Origin: an uncultured Chitinophagaceae bacterium
Lineage (GTDB): Bacteria > Bacteroidota > Bacteroidia > Chitinophagales > Chitinophagaceae
DNA: 64,000 bases
Assembly: GCA_937981995.1 (NCBI GenBank)
Contig: CALJNC010000031.1
Coordinates: 1-64,000, forward strand
Direction: 5' to 3'
The stretch's first letter is position 1, and each line of letters begins with the position of its first letter. The position numbers and the translations under genes are program-made. Of the stretch, positions 8,105-15,380 are shown one piece after another. Under the pieces are notes generated by a model. It searched no databases. It was not told the origin of the DNA and saw only the letters and a program-made list of their open reading frames with translations.

Positions 8105-8560
8105 ATGAGAAAATATATACTGTTGTTTCTTTTAATATTCATTTTGGCTCTTACGGGCTACGTTTGGTTTTTTTATTATAAAGTATATAGCGTGGGAGAT
8201 CGATTTGGGACTTTAAAAAAGTTTTCAATGAAGGGGGATGTTTTTAAAACCTACGAAGGGGAAATTGTTGTACTTGATTATTTTCCAAGTAGTGGAAGTT
8301 CTAATAAAGGGAATAAATTCTATTTTTCGGTAACGGACACTAAGGTTGCTGAGCAAGTGAGAGAAATTATTCGTACGGGAAACTCTAAGAATGTAACCGT
8401 GCGCTATCTGCAATACAGAAAAAGTTTGCCTTGGCGAGGAGAAAATTATAATGGTAAGAATGAAAATGTAGGGCAGTACATAGTAGATAAAGTTGATGTA
8501 CAAGCTCGAGGTACTAATTCGCAAAGCAATACAGGCGGATTAAATAGTCAGGGACTTTAA
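8105..8560 (+). CDS. Small membrane-anchored protein of unknown function
   Basis: 151 aa with one N-terminal hydrophobic segment (residues ~4-25, ILLFLLIFILALTGYVWFF), probably an uncleaved anchor, then a ~100-residue beta-rich extracytoplasmic domain (VGDRFGTLKKFSMKGDVFKTYEGE; VTVRYLQYRKSLPWRG) and a Gln/Asn/Ser/Gly-rich tail. Similar small Bacteroidota proteins are sometimes labelled 6-phosphogluconate dehydrogenase in databases; nothing in the sequence supports such an enzyme (no Rossmann motif). It is convergent with the methylase gene; the stop codons abut directly. Confidence 0.72.
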   Translation: MRKYILLFLLIFILALTGYVWFFYYKVYSVGDRFGTLKKFSMKGDVFKTYEGEIVVLDYFPSSGSSNKGNKFYFSVTDTKVAEQVREIIRTGNSKNVTVRYLQYRKSLPWRGENYNGKNENVGQYIVDKVDVQARGTNSQSNTGGLNSQGL

Positions 8561-9253
8561 TTAACCTGCAAAAATTACAAATACAGCCGGCTTTTTATGG
8601 AAGTCGGCTGTTGTGTTTTTCCATTCTTTAATCGTTTTTGAAATAATTAATTCGTCTGGTGCGGTAAGGTTTGCTGCAATGCAAAGTCGTGTATTGGGAT
8701 TTAGTTTTTCAATTAGTTTTTCCTTTAATTGGTTATTGCGGTAAGGTGTTTCAATAAAAAGGTACGTCTTACGTTCATTTTTACTTTTATTTTCTACCTC
8801 GGCTATGCGCTGGTTTAGAGCAGGTTGTTTATTAGGTAAGTAACCTTCAAAAGAAAATGATTGACCATTAAAACCACTTGCCATAAGTGCCATGAGTATT
8901 GAGTTAGGGCCCACAAGTGGTTTAACCTCAATATTATGTTTATGCGCAATTTCAATTAAATCTTTACCCGGGTCAGCCACTGCGGGGCAACCGCAATCTG
9001 ATAATAGGCCAATATTTTTTCCTTGCTTAAAAAAAACAGACGCCTTATTTATATCTTCTTTGGTATGCTCGTTTATCATTAAAAAAGTAGAGCCGTCAAT
9101 ATCAAATGTTCGATCAACTTTTCTGAGAAATCTGCGAGCCGTACGTAAATCTTCAATGTAAAATATATCCAAAGATTTTATTATATCAATCGTTTCTTGC
9201 GGAATGCAATTTATGTTTTCGGTACTTAAGGCAGATGGGATTATATATAGCAT
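8561..9253 (-). CDS. SAM-dependent methyltransferase, RsmI-like tetrapyrrole methylase superfamily
   Basis: Relative of RsmI, which 2'-O-methylates C1402 of 16S rRNA. Family features visible: YIEDLRTARRFLR near residues 33-45, the GLLSDCGCPAVADPGKDLI stretch near 82-100 (SAM-binding, RsmI has SDAGTP.ISDPG), and LVGPNSILMALMASGFNGQSFSFEGYLP. The SDCGCP in place of SDAGTP and the shortened C terminus mark the Bacteroidota subfamily that exists alongside canonical RsmI, so the exact rRNA or other substrate is uncertain. It is adjacent to, with no gap, and downstream of the EI24-type membrane protein gene, probably co-transcribed. Confidence 0.85.
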   Translation of the reverse strand: MLYIIPSALSTENINCIPQETIDIIKSLDIFYIEDLRTARRFLRKVDRTFDIDGSTFLMINEHTKEDINKASVFFKQGKNIGLLSDCGCPAVADPGKDLIEIAHKHNIEVKPLVGPNSILMALMASGFNGQSFSFEGYLPNKQPALNQRIAEVENKSKNERKTYLFIETPYRNNQLKEKLIEKLNPNTRLCIAANLTAPDELIISKTIKEWKNTTADFHKKPAVFVIFAG

Positions 9254-10018
9254 TTAAGATGTTTCAGTAATATGAAAGTAAGATATCATAGCAGCGATAG
9301 CAGAAATGGGAGCAATAAAAATGACGCCTATAATTGGCAGTAAAACCATACTCGCATAAAATATGAGTCCATTACCTATGGCTAATCCTCTATGCGATTT
9401 TATCCAACGAATACTTTGGCTTACTGTTTTTTTATCGCGTTCGCTACAATAATCTAACATAGCAAAGCCATAGTAGTAAGCGTCAAGCATAAGTATAAAA
9501 AATGAAAAGATTAATCCTATAACAGGTATAAAACTCAAAATAAATAATAGGAGTGTAAGCAGTAGTTGCTTAAACAAATTTCTAATAGATATTCTTATAC
9601 CACGAATTATATCTTTTATGAATTGGCTCCATTCAAATGGATAGATAACACCTTTATATTTTTCGGCACCTTTCTCAGAAATATAAGCGTATAATGGTGA
9701 TGCCAAAGCAAGAAAAACAAATTTATAAAATGATATAAATAGGAAAAAGGTGGCAATGTTTATACCTACTTTGAAAATAGTAATGACCCAAGGTGCGTCC
9801 TCAAAAAAGGTATGCCATTTTTGTACCCACGATAAATCCATGATCCAATTAATCAAAGCATTATTACCTGAGTAAATACCAAAACCACAAACGGCAAGTA
9901 TTATAAGAAACAAGAAAAAGGACACAAATAGCAGTGGAAACATTTTATGTTTTCGTACAAGTTTAATGGCGTCACCATAATGCCGTATGGCAAGGAATAT
10001 TTCTTCTACAAAAGACAT
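9254..10018 (-). CDS. EI24-domain / CysZ-like integral membrane protein
   Basis: 254-aa polytopic inner-membrane protein with about five or six hydrophobic segments (e.g. FPLLFVSFFLFLIILAVCG near 27-45; LLLTLLLFILSFIPVIGLIF near 155-175; PIIGVIFIAPISAIAAM near 227-243). Segment order and the motif LDAYYYGFAMLDYCSERD match EI24/CysZ (DUF540) proteins; CysZ of enterobacteria supports sulfate uptake, but Bacteroidota members have no demonstrated role that I know of. It is the first gene of a two-gene unit with the RsmI-like methylase. TATATTTG on this strand at 10023-10030 lies only 4 nt before the start. Confidence 0.8.
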   Translation of the reverse strand: MSFVEEIFLAIRHYGDAIKLVRKHKMFPLLFVSFFLFLIILAVCGFGIYSGNNALINWIMDLSWVQKWHTFFEDAPWVITIFKVGINIATFFLFISFYKFVFLALASPLYAYISEKGAEKYKGVIYPFEWSQFIKDIIRGIRISIRNLFKQLLLTLLLFILSFIPVIGLIFSFFILMLDAYYYGFAMLDYCSERDKKTVSQSIRWIKSHRGLAIGNGLIFYASMVLLPIIGVIFIAPISAIAAMISYFHITETS

Positions 10019-10022
10019 AATT

Positions 10023-10030
10023 CAAATATA
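10023..10030 (-). promoter_or_regulatory. TAnnTTTG promoter -7 element, possibly leaderless
   Basis: TATATTTG on the minus strand ends 4 nt before the ATG at 10018, consistent with a leaderless transcript. No convincing -33 element. Confidence 0.4.
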
Positions 10031-10103
10031 ATACCCACATGTTGCAAAAGTTATAAAAAGTAAAATCTGAATAAATTACCAAGGCTTTATAGCTTTTAAG
10101 TAT

Positions 10104-10111
10104 TAAATTTG
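10104..10111 (+). promoter_or_regulatory. TAnnTTTG promoter -7 element for dxs
   Basis: TAAATTTG ends 16 nt before the dxs ATG (10128). Confidence 0.45.
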
Positions 10112-10127
10112 AAGGAACGTATTATTT

Positions 10128-12044
10128 ATGAAATATACACCCGGTCCGTTATTGGCTAAAATTGATTCCCCCACAGATTTAAAGAAGCTTAAAAAGCATC
10201 AATTGGTTCAATTGTCTCAAGAATTGCGACAATACATCATTGATATAGTAAGTGTAAATGGTGGTCACTTTGGTGCAAGCTTAGGTGTGGTTGAATTGAC
10301 GGTGGCACTGCATTATGTAATGAATACACCCGAGGATCAATTAGTATGGGATGTAGGACATCAAGCGTATGGGCATAAAATATTAACGGGTCGTAGAGAT
10401 AACTTTCATACCAATAGAAAATATGGAGGCTTAAGTGGTTTTCCTAAACGAAGCGAAAGTGAGTTTGATACTTTTGGGGTAGGGCATAGTTCTACATCAA
10501 TTTCGGCAGCCTTAGGAATGGCAATTGCTTCTCGATTGAATGGTGATACTAAAAAACAACATGTTGCCGTAATTGGCGATGGCGCAATGACAGCAGGTTT
10601 ACCCTTTGAAGCATTACAACATGCCGGAGTAGATAATTCTAACCTGCTTATTATACTCAATGATAATAATATGAGTATCGACCCGAATGTGGGTGGACTG
10701 AGAGAATACCTAACAGATATTACAACTTCCAAAACCTACAATAAGGTAAGAGAAGATATCTGGAAATTGATGGGTAAGTTACCTTTCGGTGAAACACAAC
10801 AGAAACTAGCTTCAAAAGTTGACTCTGCGGTTAAAGGGATTATTTCAAAATCTTCAAATTTATTTGAATCTTTAGGTGTGCGTTATTTTGGCCCAGTAGA
10901 TGGTCATAATGTAACGGCCCTTGTAGATATGATTGATGATTTAAATAAGATTAAAGGGCCTAAGCTATTACATATCATTACCAAGAAAGGTAAAGGCTAC
11001 GATAAGGCCGAAGTAGATCAAACACTATGGCATGCGCCAGGTTTATTTGATAAGGATACAGGTGAAAGACAAAAAGTTGTTTTTGATACACCGCAACCTC
11101 CTAAATATCAAGATGTTTTTGGTCATACGATCATAGAATTAGCAAAAGCCAACAAAGATATTATGGGTATTACTCCCGCCATGCCTAGTGGTTCTTCCTT
11201 AAAATATATGATGGCAGAAATGCCTGACAGAGCAATAGATGTAGGAATTTGTGAGCAGCATGCCGTTACGGTAAGTGCAGGATTGGCTACGCAAGGAAAA
11301 CGTGTTTTTTGCCATATTTATTCATCTTTTATGCAACGTGCATATGATCAAGTAGTACATGATGTTGCTATTCAAAAACTGCCTGTTATCTTTTGTCTTG
11401 ATCGTGCAGGTGTTGCCGGTGATGATGGTCCAACGCACCACGGTGCTTATGATATTGCGTATATGAGATGTGTGCCCAATATGATTGTGAGTGCTCCTAT
11501 GAACGAATCTGAATTGCGAAACCTTATGTTTACAGCCCAATTACCTGAGCAAGATAAGCCATTTTCAATGCGCTATCCAAGAGGTCAGGGTGTAATGCCA
11601 CATTGGGAAACTCCGCTTGAAAAAGTAGAAATTGGAAAAGGTCAAAAATTACAAGATGGTACGGATGTTGCCATATTGAGTTTTGGGCACCCCGGAAATT
11701 TTGTAACAGATGCAATAGCAGCATTAGATAATATTTCTGTAGCTCATTATGATATGCGATTTGTAAAACCTATAGATGAAGAAATTTTACACGAAGTAGG
11801 TAAAAACCATACAAGAGTAATTACAATAGAAGATGGTACAGTAGTTGGTGGTTTTGGAAGTGCTTGTTTGGAATTTTTTGCAAAGCATAATTATAAACCA
11901 AACTTAGAAATGCTGGGGATGCCCGATAGCATTGTAGAACATGGTAAGCAGCCTCAACTTTGGGAAGAGTGTGGATATGATACCAAGGCTGTAGTGGCTA
12001 AAGTTAAGGAAATGGTTACAGCTAAAGAGTCTGTGATTAGCTAA
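10128..12044 (+). CDS. dxs: 1-deoxy-D-xylulose-5-phosphate synthase
   Basis: Thiamine-diphosphate enzyme that condenses pyruvate and glyceraldehyde 3-phosphate, the first step of the MEP isoprenoid pathway; DXP also feeds thiamine and pyridoxal synthesis. Visible: GGHFGASLGVVELT near residues 46-60, VWDVGHQAYGHKILTGRR, the ThDP/Mg motif GDGAMTAG..NLLIILNDNN near 150-180, YFGPVDGHN, and in the second domain ICEQHAVT with the catalytic Glu, plus CLDRAGVAGDDGPTHHG. The C-terminal transketolase-like domain ends normally. 638 aa is full length. It stands alone here, not grouped with other MEP genes. Confidence 0.97.
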   Translation: MKYTPGPLLAKIDSPTDLKKLKKHQLVQLSQELRQYIIDIVSVNGGHFGASLGVVELTVALHYVMNTPEDQLVWDVGHQAYGHKILTGRRDNFHTNRKYGGLSGFPKRSESEFDTFGVGHSSTSISAALGMAIASRLNGDTKKQHVAVIGDGAMTAGLPFEALQHAGVDNSNLLIILNDNNMSIDPNVGGLREYLTDITTSKTYNKVREDIWKLMGKLPFGETQQKLASKVDSAVKGIISKSSNLFESLGVRYFGPVDGHNVTALVDMIDDLNKIKGPKLLHIITKKGKGYDKAEVDQTLWHAPGLFDKDTGERQKVVFDTPQPPKYQDVFGHTIIELAKANKDIMGITPAMPSGSSLKYMMAEMPDRAIDVGICEQHAVTVSAGLATQGKRVFCHIYSSFMQRAYDQVVHDVAIQKLPVIFCLDRAGVAGDDGPTHHGAYDIAYMRCVPNMIVSAPMNESELRNLMFTAQLPEQDKPFSMRYPRGQGVMPHWETPLEKVEIGKGQKLQDGTDVAILSFGHPGNFVTDAIAALDNISVAHYDMRFVKPIDEEILHEVGKNHTRVITIEDGTVVGGFGSACLEFFAKHNYKPNLEMLGMPDSIVEHGKQPQLWEECGYDTKAVVAKVKEMVTAKESVIS

Positions 12045-12141
12045 TATTTTACCAGTCTTACGAGCCCTTTACAATTTTATTTTAGCCAATTTTTATCGTT
12101 TCTAATGAACTAGTATCTATTAAGAGTTTAACTTTAGAATT

Positions 12142-13077
12142 ATGCATCGTTTTTTGATATTAGTAGTTTTGATTTTAATTCCTTGGAGTAGTTTCTCACA
12201 GAGCATTACTGGTTTATACCAACCAATCAAAAAACCATCAGACCCAATGGGCGGTGCCACTTTTTTTATAACAGAGGATAGTACGTGGGGTGCCATGGCA
12301 TTTGGCGTGGTACAACGGGGAGATATTGAGCAATTAAATGATTCCTTATTTATCTTTTCTCGTTTTAAGCCACAATCGCCTTTTATGGTGTATTCAAGAT
12401 ATAATAAAGCATTGGGTGATAGCATGCACATCTTTATGTCAGATTTTAGTTCGGGCCAGTATCTTATTCATTTTGATAAGCCTTCTGAAGTAGTGCCTAA
12501 GGTTACAAAAGTATTTTTAGATAATGCTAATGGATTTTCATACCCTTATGTTGCAAAGTTTCAATCAGTCAAAGAGTCTATATCAATCGCTCGGAGTTTA
12601 GGTTTTCAAGATGAAACTTATGAGTTCTTTTATTTTGAGAATACTAAAAAACATAATGATTTTGTGGTTTTAAATACCACTGAACCTTATTATCAGCGAG
12701 ATCAAATAATGGTTATTAAAGACGAACGCTTATACGAAATGGGTAGGGTGAGAAGCGGATTTAATAAAGTAGATGAAGTAAACAAAGAGGTGTTAGAAAT
12801 GGAGAAATTGGTTAAGAAGAATATCGTTTACCCTGAAACCGTTTATTACAGCAAATTGTACAAAGAGATCTCAGAAGAAGAGGTTTTAAAGAATTGGACA
12901 TTTAAAAAGAAGAAAGGATATTATACATTGGGAAGTAAAGCTGCAGGAGGTGCAAACGAAGATTATAATTATCCTAGTATCATATTTCCTTTTGAGTTGC
13001 TGAATATAAAGTCAGAAAGCAGTACAAAAGCAATTTTTAAAAAGGAGCCTTTGTTTAGAACAAGTCTGGAAGATTAG
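12142..13077 (+). CDS. Secreted protein of unknown function
   Basis: Not recognised. A cleavable signal peptide ends near WSSFSQ (residue ~20). The mature protein opens with a lipocalin-like strand pattern (ITGLYQPIKKPSD..GGATFFITEDSTWGAMAFG), followed by beta segments and a lysine/glutamate-rich helical stretch near 220-270. It has no cysteine pattern, lipobox, C-terminal sorting domain or catalytic signature that I can see. It follows dxs by ~100 nt in the same direction but with no functional link. 311 aa. Confidence 0.7.
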   Translation: MHRFLILVVLILIPWSSFSQSITGLYQPIKKPSDPMGGATFFITEDSTWGAMAFGVVQRGDIEQLNDSLFIFSRFKPQSPFMVYSRYNKALGDSMHIFMSDFSSGQYLIHFDKPSEVVPKVTKVFLDNANGFSYPYVAKFQSVKESISIARSLGFQDETYEFFYFENTKKHNDFVVLNTTEPYYQRDQIMVIKDERLYEMGRVRSGFNKVDEVNKEVLEMEKLVKKNIVYPETVYYSKLYKEISEEEVLKNWTFKKKKGYYTLGSKAAGGANEDYNYPSIIFPFELLNIKSESSTKAIFKKEPLFRTSLED

Positions 13078-13145
13078 TTTTTACTATGATAATAGAAATA
13101 ACGATACCAGTACAACACATATAAACAGGAATAACAAATTTGCGT

Positions 13146-13202
13146 GATAGTCTTTCATACTTATATAAACGAAAGTATGAAGTGTAACGTTTGTAGACTA
13201 TC
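13146..13202. repeat. Two-tier inverted repeat between convergent genes
   Basis: GATAGTCT (13146-13153) pairs with AGACTATC (13195-13202), and inside it CATACTT (13156-13162) pairs with AAGTATG (13173-13179). The gap lies between two convergent genes, so a bidirectional termination role is possible, although no strong T-run follows. Confidence 0.45.
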
Positions 13203-13217
13203 TCCTTTTTATGTCAT

Positions 13218-14480
13218 TTATGTTTTTTGCGGTTTTTTCTTAGCCGCTGGGAACAATACATTGTTGAGTATCAGGCGATAGCCCGGAGAGTTTGGGTGTA
13301 GGTTTAAATCAGTTTTTGGATCACCTACTTGGTGTGTATGGTCTTCTGGGTCATGTCCTCCATAAAAAGTCCAAGTGCCCTTGCCATAATCACCATGGAT
13401 ATACCTTGCCTCACCTGAGCTTTTTCGATCTCCGAGTATAAGAACATTACTCTTTAAAGTTGATTTTTTGAAAGAGGTGGTTTGTCCCATAAAGCCTTTT
13501 ACTGTTGTGGTATGATTTTGTGTGAGCATACTAGGCACGGGGTCAAACTTAGCCGAGAATGTAAACAAATTAAAATAATCAGACTTAAAAGGAACTCGTC
13601 TAGTCTGTGTCATATCAATATTTGAAAACTCATATTCGTAAGGATTCTTTTTTAATTGAAAATCTTTAAAGGCAAATGTTCTACCAAAGTCAAGCATCTG
13701 TTGTGCATTTGGATTAGGCGAATCGCCATCATACATATGATCACAAATATCCGTTCCTTCTGCGGCCAATGCAATGTCATAACTATCAGTAGCACTGCAC
13801 ATAGCAAATAAATAACCACCACCGCCTACAAAGGCTTTAATCTTTTTAGCAACATTTAATTTTAGCTGTGATACTTTTTTAAAACCATGTTTACGTGCCA
13901 TCGCTTCATTTAGTTTTACGTCATTCTTATACCAATCTCTGTTTTTAAATGCGGCATAAAATTTACCATACTGCCCAGTAAAATCTTCATGATGTAAATG
14001 CATCCAATCATACTTTACTAATTTATCCTCTAATACTTCGGTATCATATACCTTGTCAAAAGGAATTTCGGCATAGGTAAGCACCATGGTTACGGCATCA
14101 TCCCATGGTTGTTTTCCTTCAGGTGTGTACACGCATATTTTAGGCAATTTGTCTAGTCTAACGATGTCCTTATTCTCGTCTGGGTCTGATATTGCATGGA
14201 GTATGCTAGTGTATTTTGCATCAGGTAATACCTCATAGCTTACATCTCTTATTTTACATTCTTTTTCAAGCTCAGCGTAATGATCAAAAACAAAACTGCC
14301 TCCTCGGTAATTTAGGAGCCAATCTACTTTTACTGCTTTACCCAATACAAAATAAGCAATACCGTATGCCTTTAAATGATTACGCTGATTGGATACATCC
14401 ATAGGGATGAGTATTTTTGATGCGGTCATTTGTAGGCTTACTACAGAAAGTAAAAGAATAATAAAAGCTCTTCTTAGCAT
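13218..14480 (-). CDS. Secreted protein commonly labelled asparagine synthetase B; probably not that enzyme
   Basis: 420 aa with signal peptide (MLRRAFIILLLSVVSLQMTAS). It matches a Bacteroidota family often named asparagine synthetase B, but the AsnB signatures (N-terminal catalytic Cys2 glutaminase, SGGxDS PP-loop) are absent. Instead there is a mixed alpha/beta fold with LIPMDVSNQRNHLKAYGIAY, VDWLLNYRGGSF, MHLHHEDFTGQYGKF near 163-178, and AFVGGGGYLFAMCSATDSYDIAL near 218-240. The glycine-rich strand followed by a Cys resembles a class I glutamine-amidotransferase-like nucleophile elbow (inference). A terminal region rich in His/Asp/Gly (YGGHDPEDHTHQVGDP) could bind metal. It is exported, so a periplasmic hydrolase or surface role is more likely than amino-acid synthesis. 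Confidence 0.72.
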   Translation of the reverse strand: MLRRAFIILLLSVVSLQMTASKILIPMDVSNQRNHLKAYGIAYFVLGKAVKVDWLLNYRGGSFVFDHYAELEKECKIRDVSYEVLPDAKYTSILHAISDPDENKDIVRLDKLPKICVYTPEGKQPWDDAVTMVLTYAEIPFDKVYDTEVLEDKLVKYDWMHLHHEDFTGQYGKFYAAFKNRDWYKNDVKLNEAMARKHGFKKVSQLKLNVAKKIKAFVGGGGYLFAMCSATDSYDIALAAEGTDICDHMYDGDSPNPNAQQMLDFGRTFAFKDFQLKKNPYEYEFSNIDMTQTRRVPFKSDYFNLFTFSAKFDPVPSMLTQNHTTTVKGFMGQTTSFKKSTLKSNVLILGDRKSSGEARYIHGDYGKGTWTFYGGHDPEDHTHQVGDPKTDLNLHPNSPGYRLILNNVLFPAAKKKPQKT

Positions 14481-14547
14481 ACTCTCAAAATTAGGAAGCT
14501 TACTTTAATAAAAACGTTAAACTTTCACTCATGAACATCGTACGTTT

Positions 14548-14555
14548 TACATTTG
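14548..14555 (+). promoter_or_regulatory. TAnnTTTG promoter -7 element for the AraC-type gene
   Basis: TACATTTG lies inside the longest possible reading frame (from 14531) and ends 8 nt before the internal ATG at 14564, arguing that the latter is the true start. Confidence 0.5.
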
Positions 14556-14563
14556 CACGCACC

Positions 14564-15307
14564 ATGTCCAGTTGGTTAAACATAAAACCATCATTAAAGT
14601 ATCAATTGAGTGCAAGTGCAAGCTTGCAAGAAGATTACGTGCTTATTAAATCAGGAACGGATAACCTACAGTTTTGTTTTCAGTATTCAGGTGTGGAGTG
14701 TGTAGTTGTTGATCCTGAAAATCCACTAAGTAGTCAATTGATTTTTGAAGCTACAAAGGATTTTTTAAATCAGATTGAAACAGGTTTTTCTGAGAAGTTA
14801 GAAAAAATAAGTAAAACCAAACTTTGCTGTAACATGCAAGTTCATTTACATGAAATTTTAAAATCTAAGAATCAAGGGGCACGCCAAAAAATATTTATTG
14901 AAAGTAAGTTTTTACAACTTTTACTTTGCTTAGAAGAGGAAAGTACAAATACTGATGGTGTTGATTGTGGTAATTGTAAATTTCTTTCACGCCCAGAGGA
15001 ACGATTAAAAATAGAAACAGCTTTGACGGTTTTAAATAATTCAATTGGTAATCCAATTACGATTCCTGGTTTAGCGCGTAAAGTAGGTATTAATGAATGT
15101 TACCTTAAAAAAGGCTTTAAAGAGTTGTATGGCAAAACAATATTCATGCATTTGCAAGAGCAAAGAATGCAACGTGCAAAAGTGCTGCTAAAAGAGGAAG
15201 TTAGCGTTACAGAAGTTGCTGCGGAAGTAGGATATGCTAGTATTAGCAGTTTTAGTTCGGCTTTTAAAAAAACAGTTGGTGTGCTGCCTACGGAGTACGC
15301 CCTTTAG
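14564..15307 (+). CDS. AraC-family transcriptional regulator, PchR-like, cysteine-rich
   Basis: Cytoplasmic transcription factor. The C-terminal ~100 residues are a double helix-turn-helix: ITIPGLARKVGINECYLKKGFKELYG and VSVTEVAAEVGYASISSFSSAFKKTVGVLPTEY, the classic AraC signature. The N-terminal sensor part resembles PchR-type regulators of siderophore/iron uptake and carries several cysteines (a CC pair, DCGNC CxxC motif just before the DNA-binding domain), which could sense metal or redox state (inference). A longer frame begins at 14531, but a TACATTTG promoter element falls inside that extension, so I start at 14564. It precedes a FecA-like receptor by 73 nt, which is its likely target. 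Confidence 0.87.
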   Translation: MSSWLNIKPSLKYQLSASASLQEDYVLIKSGTDNLQFCFQYSGVECVVVDPENPLSSQLIFEATKDFLNQIETGFSEKLEKISKTKLCCNMQVHLHEILKSKNQGARQKIFIESKFLQLLLCLEEESTNTDGVDCGNCKFLSRPEERLKIETALTVLNNSIGNPITIPGLARKVGINECYLKKGFKELYGKTIFMHLQEQRMQRAKVLLKEEVSVTEVAAEVGYASISSFSSAFKKTVGVLPTEYAL

Positions 15308-15380
15308 TTTTTCCTTATTTCGATAGACTTTTTTCTGTTATCATAAGTATCTATTTGTTTTACAAACGGACTTTTGCTCC

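Noticed and set aside
8105-8560. 6-phosphogluconate dehydrogenase label
   Set aside because: 151 aa with a membrane anchor and no nucleotide-binding motif cannot be this enzyme.
8584-8611. Hairpin ACAGCCG/CGGCTGT as a terminator for the 8105-8560 gene
   Set aside because: It lies inside the coding 3' end of the opposite methylase gene and the T-run is interrupted; coincidence is equally likely.
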